Assembly: GCF_030269125.1 (NCBI RefSeq)
Contig: NZ_BSSM01000013.1
Span: 62,001-126,000 of the forward strand
Reading direction: 5' to 3'
Length of the DNA: 64,000 bases
Source of the DNA: Streptomyces hygroscopicus subsp. hygroscopicus
Lineage (GTDB): Bacteria; Actinomycetota; Actinomycetes; Streptomycetales; Streptomycetaceae
The position numbers and the translations under genes were made by a program. Shown in pieces: positions 34,400 to 43,138 of this stretch. Numbering within the stretch: the stretch's first letter is position 1; each line of letters starts with the position of its first letter. The notes beneath the pieces were generated by a model. The model saw only the letters and a list, made by a program, of their open reading frames with translations, was not told where the DNA came from and did not search any database.

Positions 34400-36909
34400 T
34401 GAGCGGGGCCGGGCGGGCCTGTCAGCGGCCGGGCTGCGAGGGGGCGTACGAGGACGTCGGCGGCGGCGAGCTGTACTGCGACACCTGCGGCCTCGCGCCG
34501 GTGGTGTCGGCCGGGGGACCCCCCTCCGGGGGAGGGATGGTCGGCTCGCCGCCCACCGGGCTCACCCGGGGCGCGGCGGACAGCCGCGGCTCCGGCAGCG
34601 CCCGCAGCGCGCGTACCTCCTCGCAGTCGTCCAGGTCGCGGCGCTCGGTGTCGGGGCGGTTGTCGCGTTCGCTGTCGGGCGGGTCCACCGCGCGCTCGGT
34701 GTCGGTGCGCAGCTCCGGCTCCGCGTCCGGGTCCTCGGGGCGCGGACGGCTGGGCGCGGGGCTGGTGCACGTGCCGCAGGTGCCGCGGCCCGACCCGAAC
34801 ACGATGGTCCTGGAGAACCCCGAGGTACCCGAACGCAAACGGTTCTGCTCCCGCTCGGACTGCGGTGCCCCGGTCGGCCGGGCCCGGGGCGAACGGCCGG
34901 GCCGCACCGAGGGGTTCTGCACCAAGTGCGGCCACCCGTACTCCTTCGTGCCCAAGCTGAAGGCCGGGGACATCGTGCACGGCCAGTACGAGGTCGCCGG
35001 CTGCCTCGCGCACGGCGGCCTGGGCTGGGTCTACCTCGCCGTGGACCGGGCCGTCTCCGACCGCTGGGTGGTGCTCAAGGGCCTGCTGGACACCGGCGAC
35101 CAGGACGCCATGGCCGCCGCGATCTCCGAGCGGCGCTTCCTCGCGGAGATCGAGCACGCCAACATCGTGCGGATCTACAACTTCGTGGAGCACCTGGACC
35201 AGCGCACCGGCTCCCTCGACGGCTACATCGTCATGGAGTACGTCGGCGGCAAGTCCCTCAAGGAGATCGCCAACGGCCGCCGCACACCGGAGGGCAGACG
35301 CGATCCGCTGCCCGTGGAGCAGGCGTGCGCGTACGGCATCGAGGCGCTGGAGGCGCTCGGCCACCTGCACAGCCGCAACCTGCTGTACTGCGACTTCAAG
35401 GTCGACAACGCCATCCAGACCGAGGACCAGCTCAAGCTGATCGACATGGGCGCGGTGCGCCGCATGGACGACGACGAGTCCGCGATCTACGGCACGGTGG
35501 GCTACCAGGCGCCCGAGGTCGCCGAGATCGGCCCCTCGGTGGCGAGCGACCTGTACACCGTGGGCCGCACCCTCGCCGTGCTCACCTTCGACTTCCAGGG
35601 CTACACGAACGTCTACACCGACTCGCTGCCCGATCCCGAGAGCATCGAGGTCCTCCGGCGCTACGAGTCCTTCTACCGCTTCCTGGTCCGCGCCACCGAC
35701 CCCGACCCCGCCCGCCGCTTCGGCTCCGCCCAGGAGATGGCCGAACAGCTGACGGGCGTGCTGCGGGAGGTCGTGGCGCTCCAGACGGGGGAGGCGCGGC
35801 CGGCCCTTTCGACGCTGTTCGGACCCGAGGTGCGGGTCACGGACACGGAGTTGTTCCCCCGGCTGGCGGAGGGTGTGTCGCGGTGGGGGGCGCGGGAGGT
35901 CGCGGCGCGGAGGAAGCGCGCACCCGCGCCGGACCCCGTGGTACCGGCTCCTCTCGCCCCCGCCCTCGTCAGGCCGCTCGACCTCCCCGCCGCCGCCCTC
36001 GCGCTGCCCGTGCCCCTGGTCGACGCGGGCGACCCCAACGCCGGGTTCCTCGCGGGGCTGGTGGCGTCCGCGCCCGGGGAGCTGATCGGGGCGCTGGCGG
36101 CGGCACCCGTGCAGAGTGTGGAGACGCGCCTGAGGCAAGTGCGGGCGCGGCTGGAGACCGGGGACCACTACGGCGCCTCGACCGGGCTCGCCTCGCTGGA
36201 CGAGGAGCGGCCCGAGGACTGGCGGGTGGTGTGGTACCGGGGCGTGGCCGCCCTGGTCACCGGCGACTTCGCGGGCGCCGCGCTCGCCTTCGACGCGGTC
36301 TACGACGCCTTCCCCGGCGAGGCCGCGCCCAAGCTGGCGCTCGCCCTGTGCGCCGAGGTACTGGGCCAGTTGGACAACGCGGCCGATTACTACCACCTGG
36401 TGTGGGCGACCGACCCCAGCTATGTGAGCGCCGCCTTCGGGCTCGCCCGGGTCCGGCTCGCCGCGGGCGACCGGCAGGGCGCGGTGCGCGCGCTGGAGTC
36501 GGTGCCGGAGTCGTCCATCCACTACACGGCCGCCCGGGTCGCCGCCGTCCGGGCCCGGCTCAGACAGCGCACCGCGGGCGCGGGTGACGTACCGTTCCTG
36601 GACGACCTGACCGCCGCCGCCGGGCAGGTCGAGGCGCTCGACGCGTACGGGCTCGACCCGGCGCGGCGCGAGGTACTGTCGGCGGAAGTGCTCGGTTGCG
36701 CGCTGGACTGGATACTCTCCGGGGGCCAGGACACAGCCCGGCCGGTCGCCGCCGGACGGGTGCTGCTGGGCAGCGGGCTGGACGAGCGGGGCCTGCGCTT
36801 CGGCCTGGAGCGCGCCTACCGCACGCTGGCCCGGCTGGCGCCCGGCGGCGAGGAGAGGATCGAACTGGTGGAACGGGCCAACCGTTACCGCCCCCGGACG
36901 TGGGTGTAG
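34399..36909 (+). CDS. pknG: Serine/threonine protein kinase PknG
   Basis: 836 residues, ATG at 34399 overlapping the previous stop (TGATG). A first zinc ribbon (C8, C13, C27, C30) precedes a Ser/Arg-rich linker. A rubredoxin-like Cys cluster follows at about residues 150-178 (FCSRSDCG and FCTKCGHP), then the kinase: VVLKGLL (Lys about 227), LLYCDFKVDNAI (catalytic Asp; HRD-type Arg absent) and LIDMGAV (DFG variant). A TPR-like helical tail fills the last 300 residues. The redox Cys cluster and TPR tail define PknG, a soluble kinase that phosphorylates the FHA regulator OdhI/GarA. The extra N-terminal ribbon is unlike mycobacterial PknG. Confidence 0.93.
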   Translation: MSGAGRACQRPGCEGAYEDVGGGELYCDTCGLAPVVSAGGPPSGGGMVGSPPTGLTRGAADSRGSGSARSARTSSQSSRSRRSVSGRLSRSLSGGSTARSVSVRSSGSASGSSGRGRLGAGLVHVPQVPRPDPNTMVLENPEVPERKRFCSRSDCGAPVGRARGERPGRTEGFCTKCGHPYSFVPKLKAGDIVHGQYEVAGCLAHGGLGWVYLAVDRAVSDRWVVLKGLLDTGDQDAMAAAISERRFLAEIEHANIVRIYNFVEHLDQRTGSLDGYIVMEYVGGKSLKEIANGRRTPEGRRDPLPVEQACAYGIEALEALGHLHSRNLLYCDFKVDNAIQTEDQLKLIDMGAVRRMDDDESAIYGTVGYQAPEVAEIGPSVASDLYTVGRTLAVLTFDFQGYTNVYTDSLPDPESIEVLRRYESFYRFLVRATDPDPARRFGSAQEMAEQLTGVLREVVALQTGEARPALSTLFGPEVRVTDTELFPRLAEGVSRWGAREVAARRKRAPAPDPVVPAPLAPALVRPLDLPAAALALPVPLVDAGDPNAGFLAGLVASAPGELIGALAAAPVQSVETRLRQVRARLETGDHYGASTGLASLDEERPEDWRVVWYRGVAALVTGDFAGAALAFDAVYDAFPGEAAPKLALALCAEVLGQLDNAADYYHLVWATDPSYVSAAFGLARVRLAAGDRQGAVRALESVPESSIHYTAARVAAVRARLRQRTAGAGDVPFLDDLTAAAGQVEALDAYGLDPARREVLSAEVLGCALDWILSGGQDTARPVAAGRVLLGSGLDERGLRFGLERAYRTLARLAPGGEERIELVERANRYRPRTWV

Positions 36910-36912
36910 TTG

Positions 36913-38295
36913 ATGTCGCAGATGCCCCAGCAGGCCGCACCGGCCACGTGCCCGAGCTGCGCGGAACCCGTCGAGCCGGACGACCTCTTCTGTGGTGCGT
37001 GCGGTCACGACCTCTCGGTGGTGCCCGCCCCGCCCCAGGACCACCCGACGCTGACGATGACCGGGCCACCGGCGCCGGGCGGCTTGGACGCCGGTTCCCC
37101 GGAGCCCGGGTCCGGGGACGGCGTCGACTGGCCCGCCCCCGAGCCATCTGGTTCCGGCTCCACCTCGCCCAAGACCCACCTGCCGACCGACCTGCCCGGC
37201 ACCGACTCGGGCGGCCACCCGCTGCACCCCGGCGTACCGCGGCCGCCCGCCGAACCGCCCTCGTCCGGCGTACGCTTCGACCGGCCGGCGGAACCCGAGG
37301 AGTACCCCTTGCAGGCTCCCGATCCCCGCGCGGCGGGCGAGACCCCCGTTCCCGAGCGGGCCGAGGAGCACGCGCAGCCCGCCACCACCTGTGTCGCCTG
37401 CCGCGCCGGCCGCGTGGACAGCGACGGCTACTGCGAGAACTGCGGGCACGCCCAGCCCCGCGAACGCGACCACATGGAGCGGGAGTCCGGCCCGGTGGCC
37501 GCCGTCAGCGACCGCGGGCTGCGCCACCACCGCAACGAGGACTCCTTCGCCCTCGGCCACACCGCGCTGCCCGACGGCAGCCCCGCCACGCTCGCCGTCG
37601 TCTGCGACGGCGTCTCCTCGGCGACCCGCCCCGACGAGGCCTCCGCCGCCGCCGCGCGCGCGGCCGGTGACAGCCTGCTCGCCGCCCTGCCGCGCGGCAC
37701 CCATCCGCAGGCGGCCATGCACGAGGCGATCGTCGCCGCCGCCCAGGCCGTCAACGCGCTGGCCGGGGAGCCGGACGCGGCCCGCGAGCACGACCCGCAC
37801 CAGAACGCGCCGGCCTGCACCATCGTCTCCTCCGTGGTCGCCGCCGGGCTCCTGGTGGTCGGCTGGGTCGGCGACAGCCGCGCCTACTGGGTGCCGGACG
37901 ACCGCACCGCGCCGCCCGCCCGGCTCACCGAGGACGACTCCTGGGCCGCGCAGATGGTCGCCGCCGGACTGATGAACGAGGCCGAGGCGTACGCCGACGA
38001 GCGCGCCCACGCGATCACCGGCTGGCTCGGCGCGGACGCCTACGAACTGGACCCGCACACCGCCTCGTTCAAACCGGACCGGCCCGGCGTCGTGGTGGTG
38101 TGCACCGACGGGCTGTGGAACTACGCCGAGACGGCCCGGGAGATGGCCGAGACGATCCCGGCGGACGCCGCCGTCCGGCCGCTGCACAGCGCCCGCGTCC
38201 TGGTCGGCCACGCCCTGGACGGCGGGGGCCACGACAACGTAACAGTGGCGGTCCTGCCGTTCCCGGCACCGTCGCAGGGGGCAGGATCGGCCTGA
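36913..38295 (+). CDS. PP2C-family Ser/Thr phosphatase with two zinc ribbons
   Basis: 460 residues, ATG at 36913, 3 bp after the pknG stop. Two zinc ribbons come first: CPSCAEPVEPDDLFCGACG and, after a Pro-rich linker, CVACRAGRVDSDGYCENCG. The PP2C domain then shows DRGLRHHRNEDSFALG, LAVVCDGVSS, WVGDSRAYW, VCTDGLWNYAE and GGHDNVTVAVL, giving the metal aspartates. It is expected to reverse phosphorylation by the adjacent PknG, on the kinase itself, the FHA protein or OdhI/GarA. Confidence 0.92.
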   Translation: MSQMPQQAAPATCPSCAEPVEPDDLFCGACGHDLSVVPAPPQDHPTLTMTGPPAPGGLDAGSPEPGSGDGVDWPAPEPSGSGSTSPKTHLPTDLPGTDSGGHPLHPGVPRPPAEPPSSGVRFDRPAEPEEYPLQAPDPRAAGETPVPERAEEHAQPATTCVACRAGRVDSDGYCENCGHAQPRERDHMERESGPVAAVSDRGLRHHRNEDSFALGHTALPDGSPATLAVVCDGVSSATRPDEASAAAARAAGDSLLAALPRGTHPQAAMHEAIVAAAQAVNALAGEPDAAREHDPHQNAPACTIVSSVVAAGLLVVGWVGDSRAYWVPDDRTAPPARLTEDDSWAAQMVAAGLMNEAEAYADERAHAITGWLGADAYELDPHTASFKPDRPGVVVVCTDGLWNYAETAREMAETIPADAAVRPLHSARVLVGHALDGGGHDNVTVAVLPFPAPSQGAGSA

Positions 38296-38374
38296 GGCCA
38301 CGGGCCGGAGGGGACCGGCCCGTACACGGCACCGCCGCGCGTAGGCACGGTGGTGGAGGGGGATTTGAGTTCGT

Positions 38375-39712
38375 ATGGCCAATTTCGCGAAACCGAGCGT
38401 GCCACGGTTCTCGGTGGACGTGTACCAGAACGAGTACCTGCCCGAGGGCGGCCGCGAGGTCAACGCCATCGTCACGGTGACGGCGACGGGCGGCGGCACG
38501 CTGGGCGGGGGCCTGGGCGCGGTCGCCTCCGGCGGGCGGCCGTCCGCCGCCGTGGCGCTCATGGTCGACTGCTCGGGCTCCATGGACTACCCGCCGACCA
38601 AGATGCGCAACGCCCGGGAGGCCACGGCCGCCGCCGTCGACACCCTGCGTGACGGCACCCACTTCGCGGTGATCGGCGGCACCCATGTGGCCACCGAGGT
38701 CTATCCCGGTGGCGGCCACCTCGCCGTCGCCGGCCCGGCCACCCGGGAAGAGGCCAAGCAGGCGCTACGGCGACTCACCGCGGGCGGCGGTACGGCCATC
38801 GGCGCCTGGCTGCGCCTCGCCGACCGGCTGCTGTCCTCGGCGGACGTCACCCTGCGTCACGGCATCCTGCTCACCGACGGGCGCAACGAGCACGAGTCGC
38901 CGCAGGACCTGCGCGCCGCCCTCGACGCCTGCGCCGGCCGGTTCACCTGTGACGCGCGGGGCGTGGGCACCGACTGGGAAGTGAAAGAAGTCACAGGGAT
39001 CGCCTCCGCGCTCCTCGGCACCGCCGACATCGTGGCCGACCCCTCGGGCCTCGCCGCCGACTTCACCCGGATGATGGAGGCGGCGATGGGCAAGGAGGTC
39101 GCCGACGTCGCCCTGCGGGTGTGGACGCCGGTCGGCACCGACATCCGCTTCGTCAAGCAAGTCGCCCCCGCCGTCGAGGACTTGACCGCCCGCCGCACCG
39201 AGGCGGGTCCGCGCGCCGGGGACTATCCCACCGGCTCCTGGGGCGACGAGTCCCGCGACTACCACCTGTGCGTGGAGGTACCGCCGGCCGGTCTGGGCCG
39301 CGAGATGCTGGCCGCGCGGGTGTCGCTGGTGGTCCCACAGGCGGACGGCACGGCACAGGGTCTGGGAGCGCAGGGCCTCGTACGGGCCGTATGGACCGAC
39401 GACATGACGGCGTCCACCGCGATCAGCCCCCAGGTCGCCCACTACACCGGCCAGGCCGAACTGGCACAAGCCATCAAGCAGGGCCTCGATCTGCGCAAAG
39501 TGGGCGATTTCGACGGAGCAACTGCCAAACTGGGACGGGCCGTTCAGCTGGCGAGTGCCTCCGGGAACGCGGATACTGCGAAACTGCTTTCGAAGGTGGT
39601 GGACGTGGTCGACGCCGCGACAGGTACTGTGCGGTTGAAGACGAGGGTCGCGGAGGCCGACGAGATGACTCTGGAGACCCGGTCCACCAAGACTGTTCGT
39701 GTAAAGAAGTGA
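38375..39712 (+). CDS. von Willebrand factor A domain protein
   Basis: 445 residues, ATG at 38375. A GGAGGGGGA lies 14 nt upstream, rather far, but no closer site is seen. The vWA MIDAS motif is MVDCSGSM (Asp about 65), followed by GGTAIGAWL and LLTDGRNEHE, so a metal-dependent adhesion site is intact. After it comes a beta-rich region and a helical TPR-like end (QAELAQAIKQGLDLRKVG). It is cytoplasmic and in the same operon as the kinase and phosphatase. Proteins of this type act as interaction hubs; the partner is unknown. Confidence 0.88.
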   Translation: MANFAKPSVPRFSVDVYQNEYLPEGGREVNAIVTVTATGGGTLGGGLGAVASGGRPSAAVALMVDCSGSMDYPPTKMRNAREATAAAVDTLRDGTHFAVIGGTHVATEVYPGGGHLAVAGPATREEAKQALRRLTAGGGTAIGAWLRLADRLLSSADVTLRHGILLTDGRNEHESPQDLRAALDACAGRFTCDARGVGTDWEVKEVTGIASALLGTADIVADPSGLAADFTRMMEAAMGKEVADVALRVWTPVGTDIRFVKQVAPAVEDLTARRTEAGPRAGDYPTGSWGDESRDYHLCVEVPPAGLGREMLAARVSLVVPQADGTAQGLGAQGLVRAVWTDDMTASTAISPQVAHYTGQAELAQAIKQGLDLRKVGDFDGATAKLGRAVQLASASGNADTAKLLSKVVDVVDAATGTVRLKTRVAEADEMTLETRSTKTVRVKK

Positions 39713-39770
39713 CCCTGCAAGCGACCCGGGCCATCCGGCCGGACCCTTAGGAAGAAGGGGAAGCACCGAC

Positions 39771-41588
39771 ATGCCGACCTGCCCGAACGGACACCAGTCG
39801 GGTTCCGACGACTGGTGCGAGGTCTGCGGTCACCGCATGGCCGGTGCCGTACCTCCGCCCCCGCCTCCCCCGCCGCCCGGCGGCTACGGCTTCCCGCCCC
39901 CGCAGGGGGCCCAGGGCGGCGCCCGCCCGCCGGCCGGCGCCGCGGAGGCCGAGCTGTGCCCGCAGTGCCGCACGCCCCGCGAGGGCGGCGCGCCCTTCTG
40001 CGAGGAGTGCCGGTGGAACTTCCTGACCAACACCGCGACCTCGTACACCCCGGCGGCCCCGCGCTCCTCGGGGCCCCGCTTCCAGTCGCCGAACGCGCCG
40101 TTCGGCGGCGGTGACGGCGGGTTCGAGTACCAGGGCTCGCGTCCCTCGCAGGTGAACCGCCCGGCCGAGCCGATCCCGCCGTTCGGCGGCGAGCCGTCCG
40201 GGCCGACCCCGTTCGACCGCACACCGCCGAGCCCGCCGACCTCGCCCGGCCCGCCGGCCCCGCCCGCCTTCGGGCGGGTCCCGGGACAGGGCGCGCCCGG
40301 CGCGCCGTCCGGCCCCGGCCAGGGTCCCGGCGGCCAGGGCGGCGGCTACGGCTACCCCCAGCCCGGCAACCCGCAGACCCCGCCGCCCCCCTTCGGCGGC
40401 GACCGGGGCCCCGGCGCGGCCCCCGGCGGTCCGGCCGGCGGCCCTCCGGGTCCCGGTCAGGGCGGCGGCTACGGCTACCCGCAGCCCGGCAACCCCCAGA
40501 CCCCGCCGCCCGCCTTCGGGGGCGACCGGGGCCCCGGCGGCCGTCCCTCCCCCTTCGGCAACGCTCCCGGCCAGGGTCAGGGCCCCGGCGGTCCGGCCGG
40601 TGGCCCGTCCGGCCCCGGCCAGGGTCCCGGCGGCCAGGGCGGCGGCTACGGCTACCCCCAGCCCGGCAACCCCCAGACCCCGCAGCCCCCCTTCGGCGGC
40701 GACCGGGGCCCCGGCGCGGCCCCCGGCGGTCCGGCCGGCGGCCCCGGCGGCCCCTCGCCCTTCGGCAGCGCTCCCGGCCAGAACCCCTTCGGTGGCGACC
40801 CCTCCCGCCCCGTCCCGCCGCCGCCCGGCCCGACCCCGCCCGCCGCTCCCGGCGGTCCGGGCGGCCCTGCCGGTCCCGGTGGTCCCGGTGGCGCCCCGCA
40901 GGCGTTCCCGGGGGCCGGTGGCCCGCCCGCGCCCCCCGCCTTCCCGCAGGAGACCGGCCGGCCCCCGGTCGGCGGCCCGCCCGGCGGTCCCGCCTCCGGT
41001 GGCCCCTCCTTCGGCGGCGGTGACGACGACTGGGTGATCTCCCCGCCGTCGTCCGCGCACCCCTCGGGCCCGGGGCAGGGCGGCGGTTACGGCTACCCCC
41101 AGCCCGGTGGCACCCAGGCCCCCTCGGGACCCGGCTTCCAGAAGGCCCCCGCGGGTCCCGGCTTCCCGGACGCGCCCGGACAGTCCACGTGGACCGTGAC
41201 CATCGGCCCCGACCGCGAGTACTTCATGGCGATGATGCAGCGCTCGGGCCCCGAGGCCACGGGCCTGAACCTGCCCGCGTACTCCCCCGAGCAGCAGCGC
41301 GCCCTCACCGGCGACCAGGTGACGATCGGCCGCCGCCGGCACTCCACCGGCGACACCCCGGACATCGACCTGGCGGTGCCGCCGGAGGACCCGGGCGTCT
41401 CGCACCAGCACGCGATGCTGGTGCAGCAGCCGGACGGCGGCTGGGCGGTGGTCGACCAGAACTCGACCAACGGCACCACGGTCAACATGTCCGAGGAGCC
41501 GATCCAGCCGTTCGTGCCGGTACCGCTCCAGGACGGCGACCGGGTGCACGTGGGCGCCTGGACGACGATCACCGTCCGCCGGGGCTGA
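39771..41588 (+). CDS. Zinc-ribbon / FHA domain protein with long Pro-Gly repeats
   Basis: 605 residues, ATG at 39771. Two zinc ribbons start it (CPNGHQSGSDDWCEVCG and CPQCRTPREGGAPFCEEC). About 350 residues of Pro/Gly/Gln follow, with a recurring GGGYGYPQPG unit. The last about 100 residues are an FHA domain: VTIGRRRHSTG, VSHQHAML and DQNSTNGTTVN, with the Arg, Ser and Asn that bind phosphothreonine. It closes the PknG operon and is a candidate reader or substrate of PknG, comparable in role to OdhI/GarA but with a different N-terminus. Confidence 0.92.
   Translation: MPTCPNGHQSGSDDWCEVCGHRMAGAVPPPPPPPPPGGYGFPPPQGAQGGARPPAGAAEAELCPQCRTPREGGAPFCEECRWNFLTNTATSYTPAAPRSSGPRFQSPNAPFGGGDGGFEYQGSRPSQVNRPAEPIPPFGGEPSGPTPFDRTPPSPPTSPGPPAPPAFGRVPGQGAPGAPSGPGQGPGGQGGGYGYPQPGNPQTPPPPFGGDRGPGAAPGGPAGGPPGPGQGGGYGYPQPGNPQTPPPAFGGDRGPGGRPSPFGNAPGQGQGPGGPAGGPSGPGQGPGGQGGGYGYPQPGNPQTPQPPFGGDRGPGAAPGGPAGGPGGPSPFGSAPGQNPFGGDPSRPVPPPPGPTPPAAPGGPGGPAGPGGPGGAPQAFPGAGGPPAPPAFPQETGRPPVGGPPGGPASGGPSFGGGDDDWVISPPSSAHPSGPGQGGGYGYPQPGGTQAPSGPGFQKAPAGPGFPDAPGQSTWTVTIGPDREYFMAMMQRSGPEATGLNLPAYSPEQQRALTGDQVTIGRRRHSTGDTPDIDLAVPPEDPGVSHQHAMLVQQPDGGWAVVDQNSTNGTTVNMSEEPIQPFVPVPLQDGDRVHVGAWTTITVRRG
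40300..41110 (+). repeat. Long imperfect repeats in the FHA gene
   Basis: The segment coding for GQGGGYGYPQPG occurs four times (near 40340, 40463, 40640 and 41080). About 100 bp around 40310-40430 is nearly repeated 300 bp later. It probably expands and contracts by recombination. Confidence 0.85.
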
Positions 41589-41606
41589 GCACCGGGCGCG
41601 GGACGG

Positions 41607-42584
41607 TCACGGGAGGGGCCAGGCGTGCGGCCCCTCCGGGTCGTCCAGCCAGGCCCGGCCCTGCGCGCCGGCGAGCGTGACACCGTACCGTTCACGCTCC
41701 GGCTCCTCCTCGCGTTCCCACAGCGCGTACGCCTCCCGCGGATCGAGGCCGCCCCGGGTCAGTTCCAGCAGGAAGCGGAAGGTGTCCTGCTCACGGGCCC
41801 GGCGCGGCAGCCCGGCGAAGGAGACGCCCTCCGGCTCGGCCCGGCCCTGCCCGCGCAACGGCACGAAGTAGGCGGCCGTGTGCAGGAAGCGGCCCTCGGC
41901 GTGCTCGGCGTCCCGCACCGTGAGCGCGAGGAGCCCGGTGGCCAGCGGGATCAGGATGCGGGCGCCGGGGCGGCACTGGGCGAGCCAGGCGCGCGGCACC
42001 GTGGACAGCGCGCAGGTCGCGATGATCCGGTCGAAGGGGGCGCGTTCGGGCACCCCGCGCGCCCCGTCGCCCGTGACGACCACCGGACGACGGCCCGCCG
42101 CGGCCAGGTGCAGACGCGCCGACTCGGTGATCTCCGGCTCCAGATCCACCGTGGTGACGAGGTCGTCGTCGCCGAGCCGATGGGCGAGCAGGGCCGCGTT
42201 GTACCCCGTGCCCGCGCCCACCTCCAGGACCCGGTCGCCGTCCTCAACGCGCAGCGCGGCCAGCATCCGCGCCATCAGGGAGGGCTGGCTGCTGGAGGAC
42301 AGCAGTTCGCCGTCGCGCAGCCGGGTGGCCAGCGGCTCGTCCGCGTAGGCGCCGCGCACCCAGCGCTCACGGGCCCGGGGATCGGGGCTCTCGCCCCAGC
42401 GCCGCTCGTAGCCGCGCGGCCCGGCGACGAAGTAGTACGGCACGAACAGGTGCCGGGGCACCTCGGCGAACGCCTCCCGCCACCTCGGGTCCGCAGCGAA
42501 GGCGCCCTCCGCCGCGATCTCCCGCACCAGTTCGGCCCGCGCGGCGGCGGCGAGTTCCTCGGTCCGTGCGTCGTAGGCGACCAT
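41607..42584 (-). CDS. PCMT-like (protein-L-isoaspartate O-methyltransferase) protein
   Basis: 325 residues, ATG at 42584. SSSSQPSLMARML is the substrate/SAM loop (S-x-P-x-x-x-A-x-M-L) of PCMT enzymes, and VLEVGAGTGYNAALLA is motif I. It methylates isoaspartyl residues or, in several actinobacterial paralogues, a peptide natural product. The C-terminal half is longer than plain PCMT (about 215 residues), as in the stand-alone actinobacterial form. No RiPP precursor is near. It is convergent with the FHA gene and divergent from the haemoglobin gene. Confidence 0.85.
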   Translation of the reverse strand: MVAYDARTEELAAAARAELVREIAAEGAFAADPRWREAFAEVPRHLFVPYYFVAGPRGYERRWGESPDPRARERWVRGAYADEPLATRLRDGELLSSSSQPSLMARMLAALRVEDGDRVLEVGAGTGYNAALLAHRLGDDDLVTTVDLEPEITESARLHLAAAGRRPVVVTGDGARGVPERAPFDRIIATCALSTVPRAWLAQCRPGARILIPLATGLLALTVRDAEHAEGRFLHTAAYFVPLRGQGRAEPEGVSFAGLPRRAREQDTFRFLLELTRGGLDPREAYALWEREEEPERERYGVTLAGAQGRAWLDDPEGPHAWPLP

Positions 42585-42667
42585 ACGACCACGGTAGGCA
42601 CCCGAGCCCCGAACCCCGTGGTCCTAAGGCTTGAGTCCTCGGCCGTCCCGTCTGAGACCATGGACGG

Positions 42668-43072
42668 GTGAATGAGATTCGGCGCGGCACGCTTCAGGAG
42701 CAGACCTTCTACGAGCAGGTCGGCGGGGAGGACACCTTCCGCCGGCTCGTCCACCGTTTCTACGAGGGGGTCGCCGAGGACCCGGAGCTGCGGGCGATGT
42801 ACCCGGAGGAGGACCTGGGCCCGGCCGAGGAGCGCCTCGCCCTGTTCCTGATGCAGTACTGGGGCGGCCCGACCACCTACAGCGAGCGCCGGGGCCATCC
42901 CCGGCTGCGGATGCGGCACGCCCCGTTCACGGTGGACCGGGCGGCGCACGACGCCTGGCTGCGGCACATGCGCACGGCCGTGGACGAGCTGGGGCTGTCC
43001 GAGGAGCACGAGCGGACGCTGTGGAACTACCTGACGTACGCCGCCGCCTCGATGATCAACACGGCGGACTGA
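42668..43072 (+). CDS. glbO: Group II truncated haemoglobin
   Basis: 134 residues, GTG at 42668. The 2-on-2 globin fold is clear: TFYEQVGGEDTFRRLVHRFYEGV, then LRMRHAPFTV with the proximal His (F8), and a Trp in the G helix (TLWNYLTYAA). It carries the Tyr of FYEGV at the B/CD region, typical of group II (TrHbO). It binds haem and O2 or NO and is thought to help oxygen delivery or NO/peroxide handling. Single gene, 83 bp from a divergent methyltransferase. Confidence 0.93.
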   Translation: MNEIRRGTLQEQTFYEQVGGEDTFRRLVHRFYEGVAEDPELRAMYPEEDLGPAEERLALFLMQYWGGPTTYSERRGHPRLRMRHAPFTVDRAAHDAWLRHMRTAVDELGLSEEHERTLWNYLTYAAASMINTAD

Positions 43073-43138
43073 CGCCGCGCTCGGGGATCGGATTCCGGCC
43101 GACGTCGCCGGGATCCGGTCCCGGTGGGAGCCGGTGGC

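Noticed and set aside
34336..38583. 1,400-residue minus-strand frame across pknG and the phosphatase
   Set aside because: Antisense shadow; both real genes have intact catalytic motifs on the plus strand.
40300..41110. Regular repeats resembling a CRISPR array
   Set aside because: They are in frame, encode a Pro/Gly linker and have no unique spacers; no cas genes are present.
41607..42584. PCMT-like gene as part of a RiPP cluster
   Set aside because: No precursor peptide, ATP-grasp or lanthipeptide gene lies nearby.
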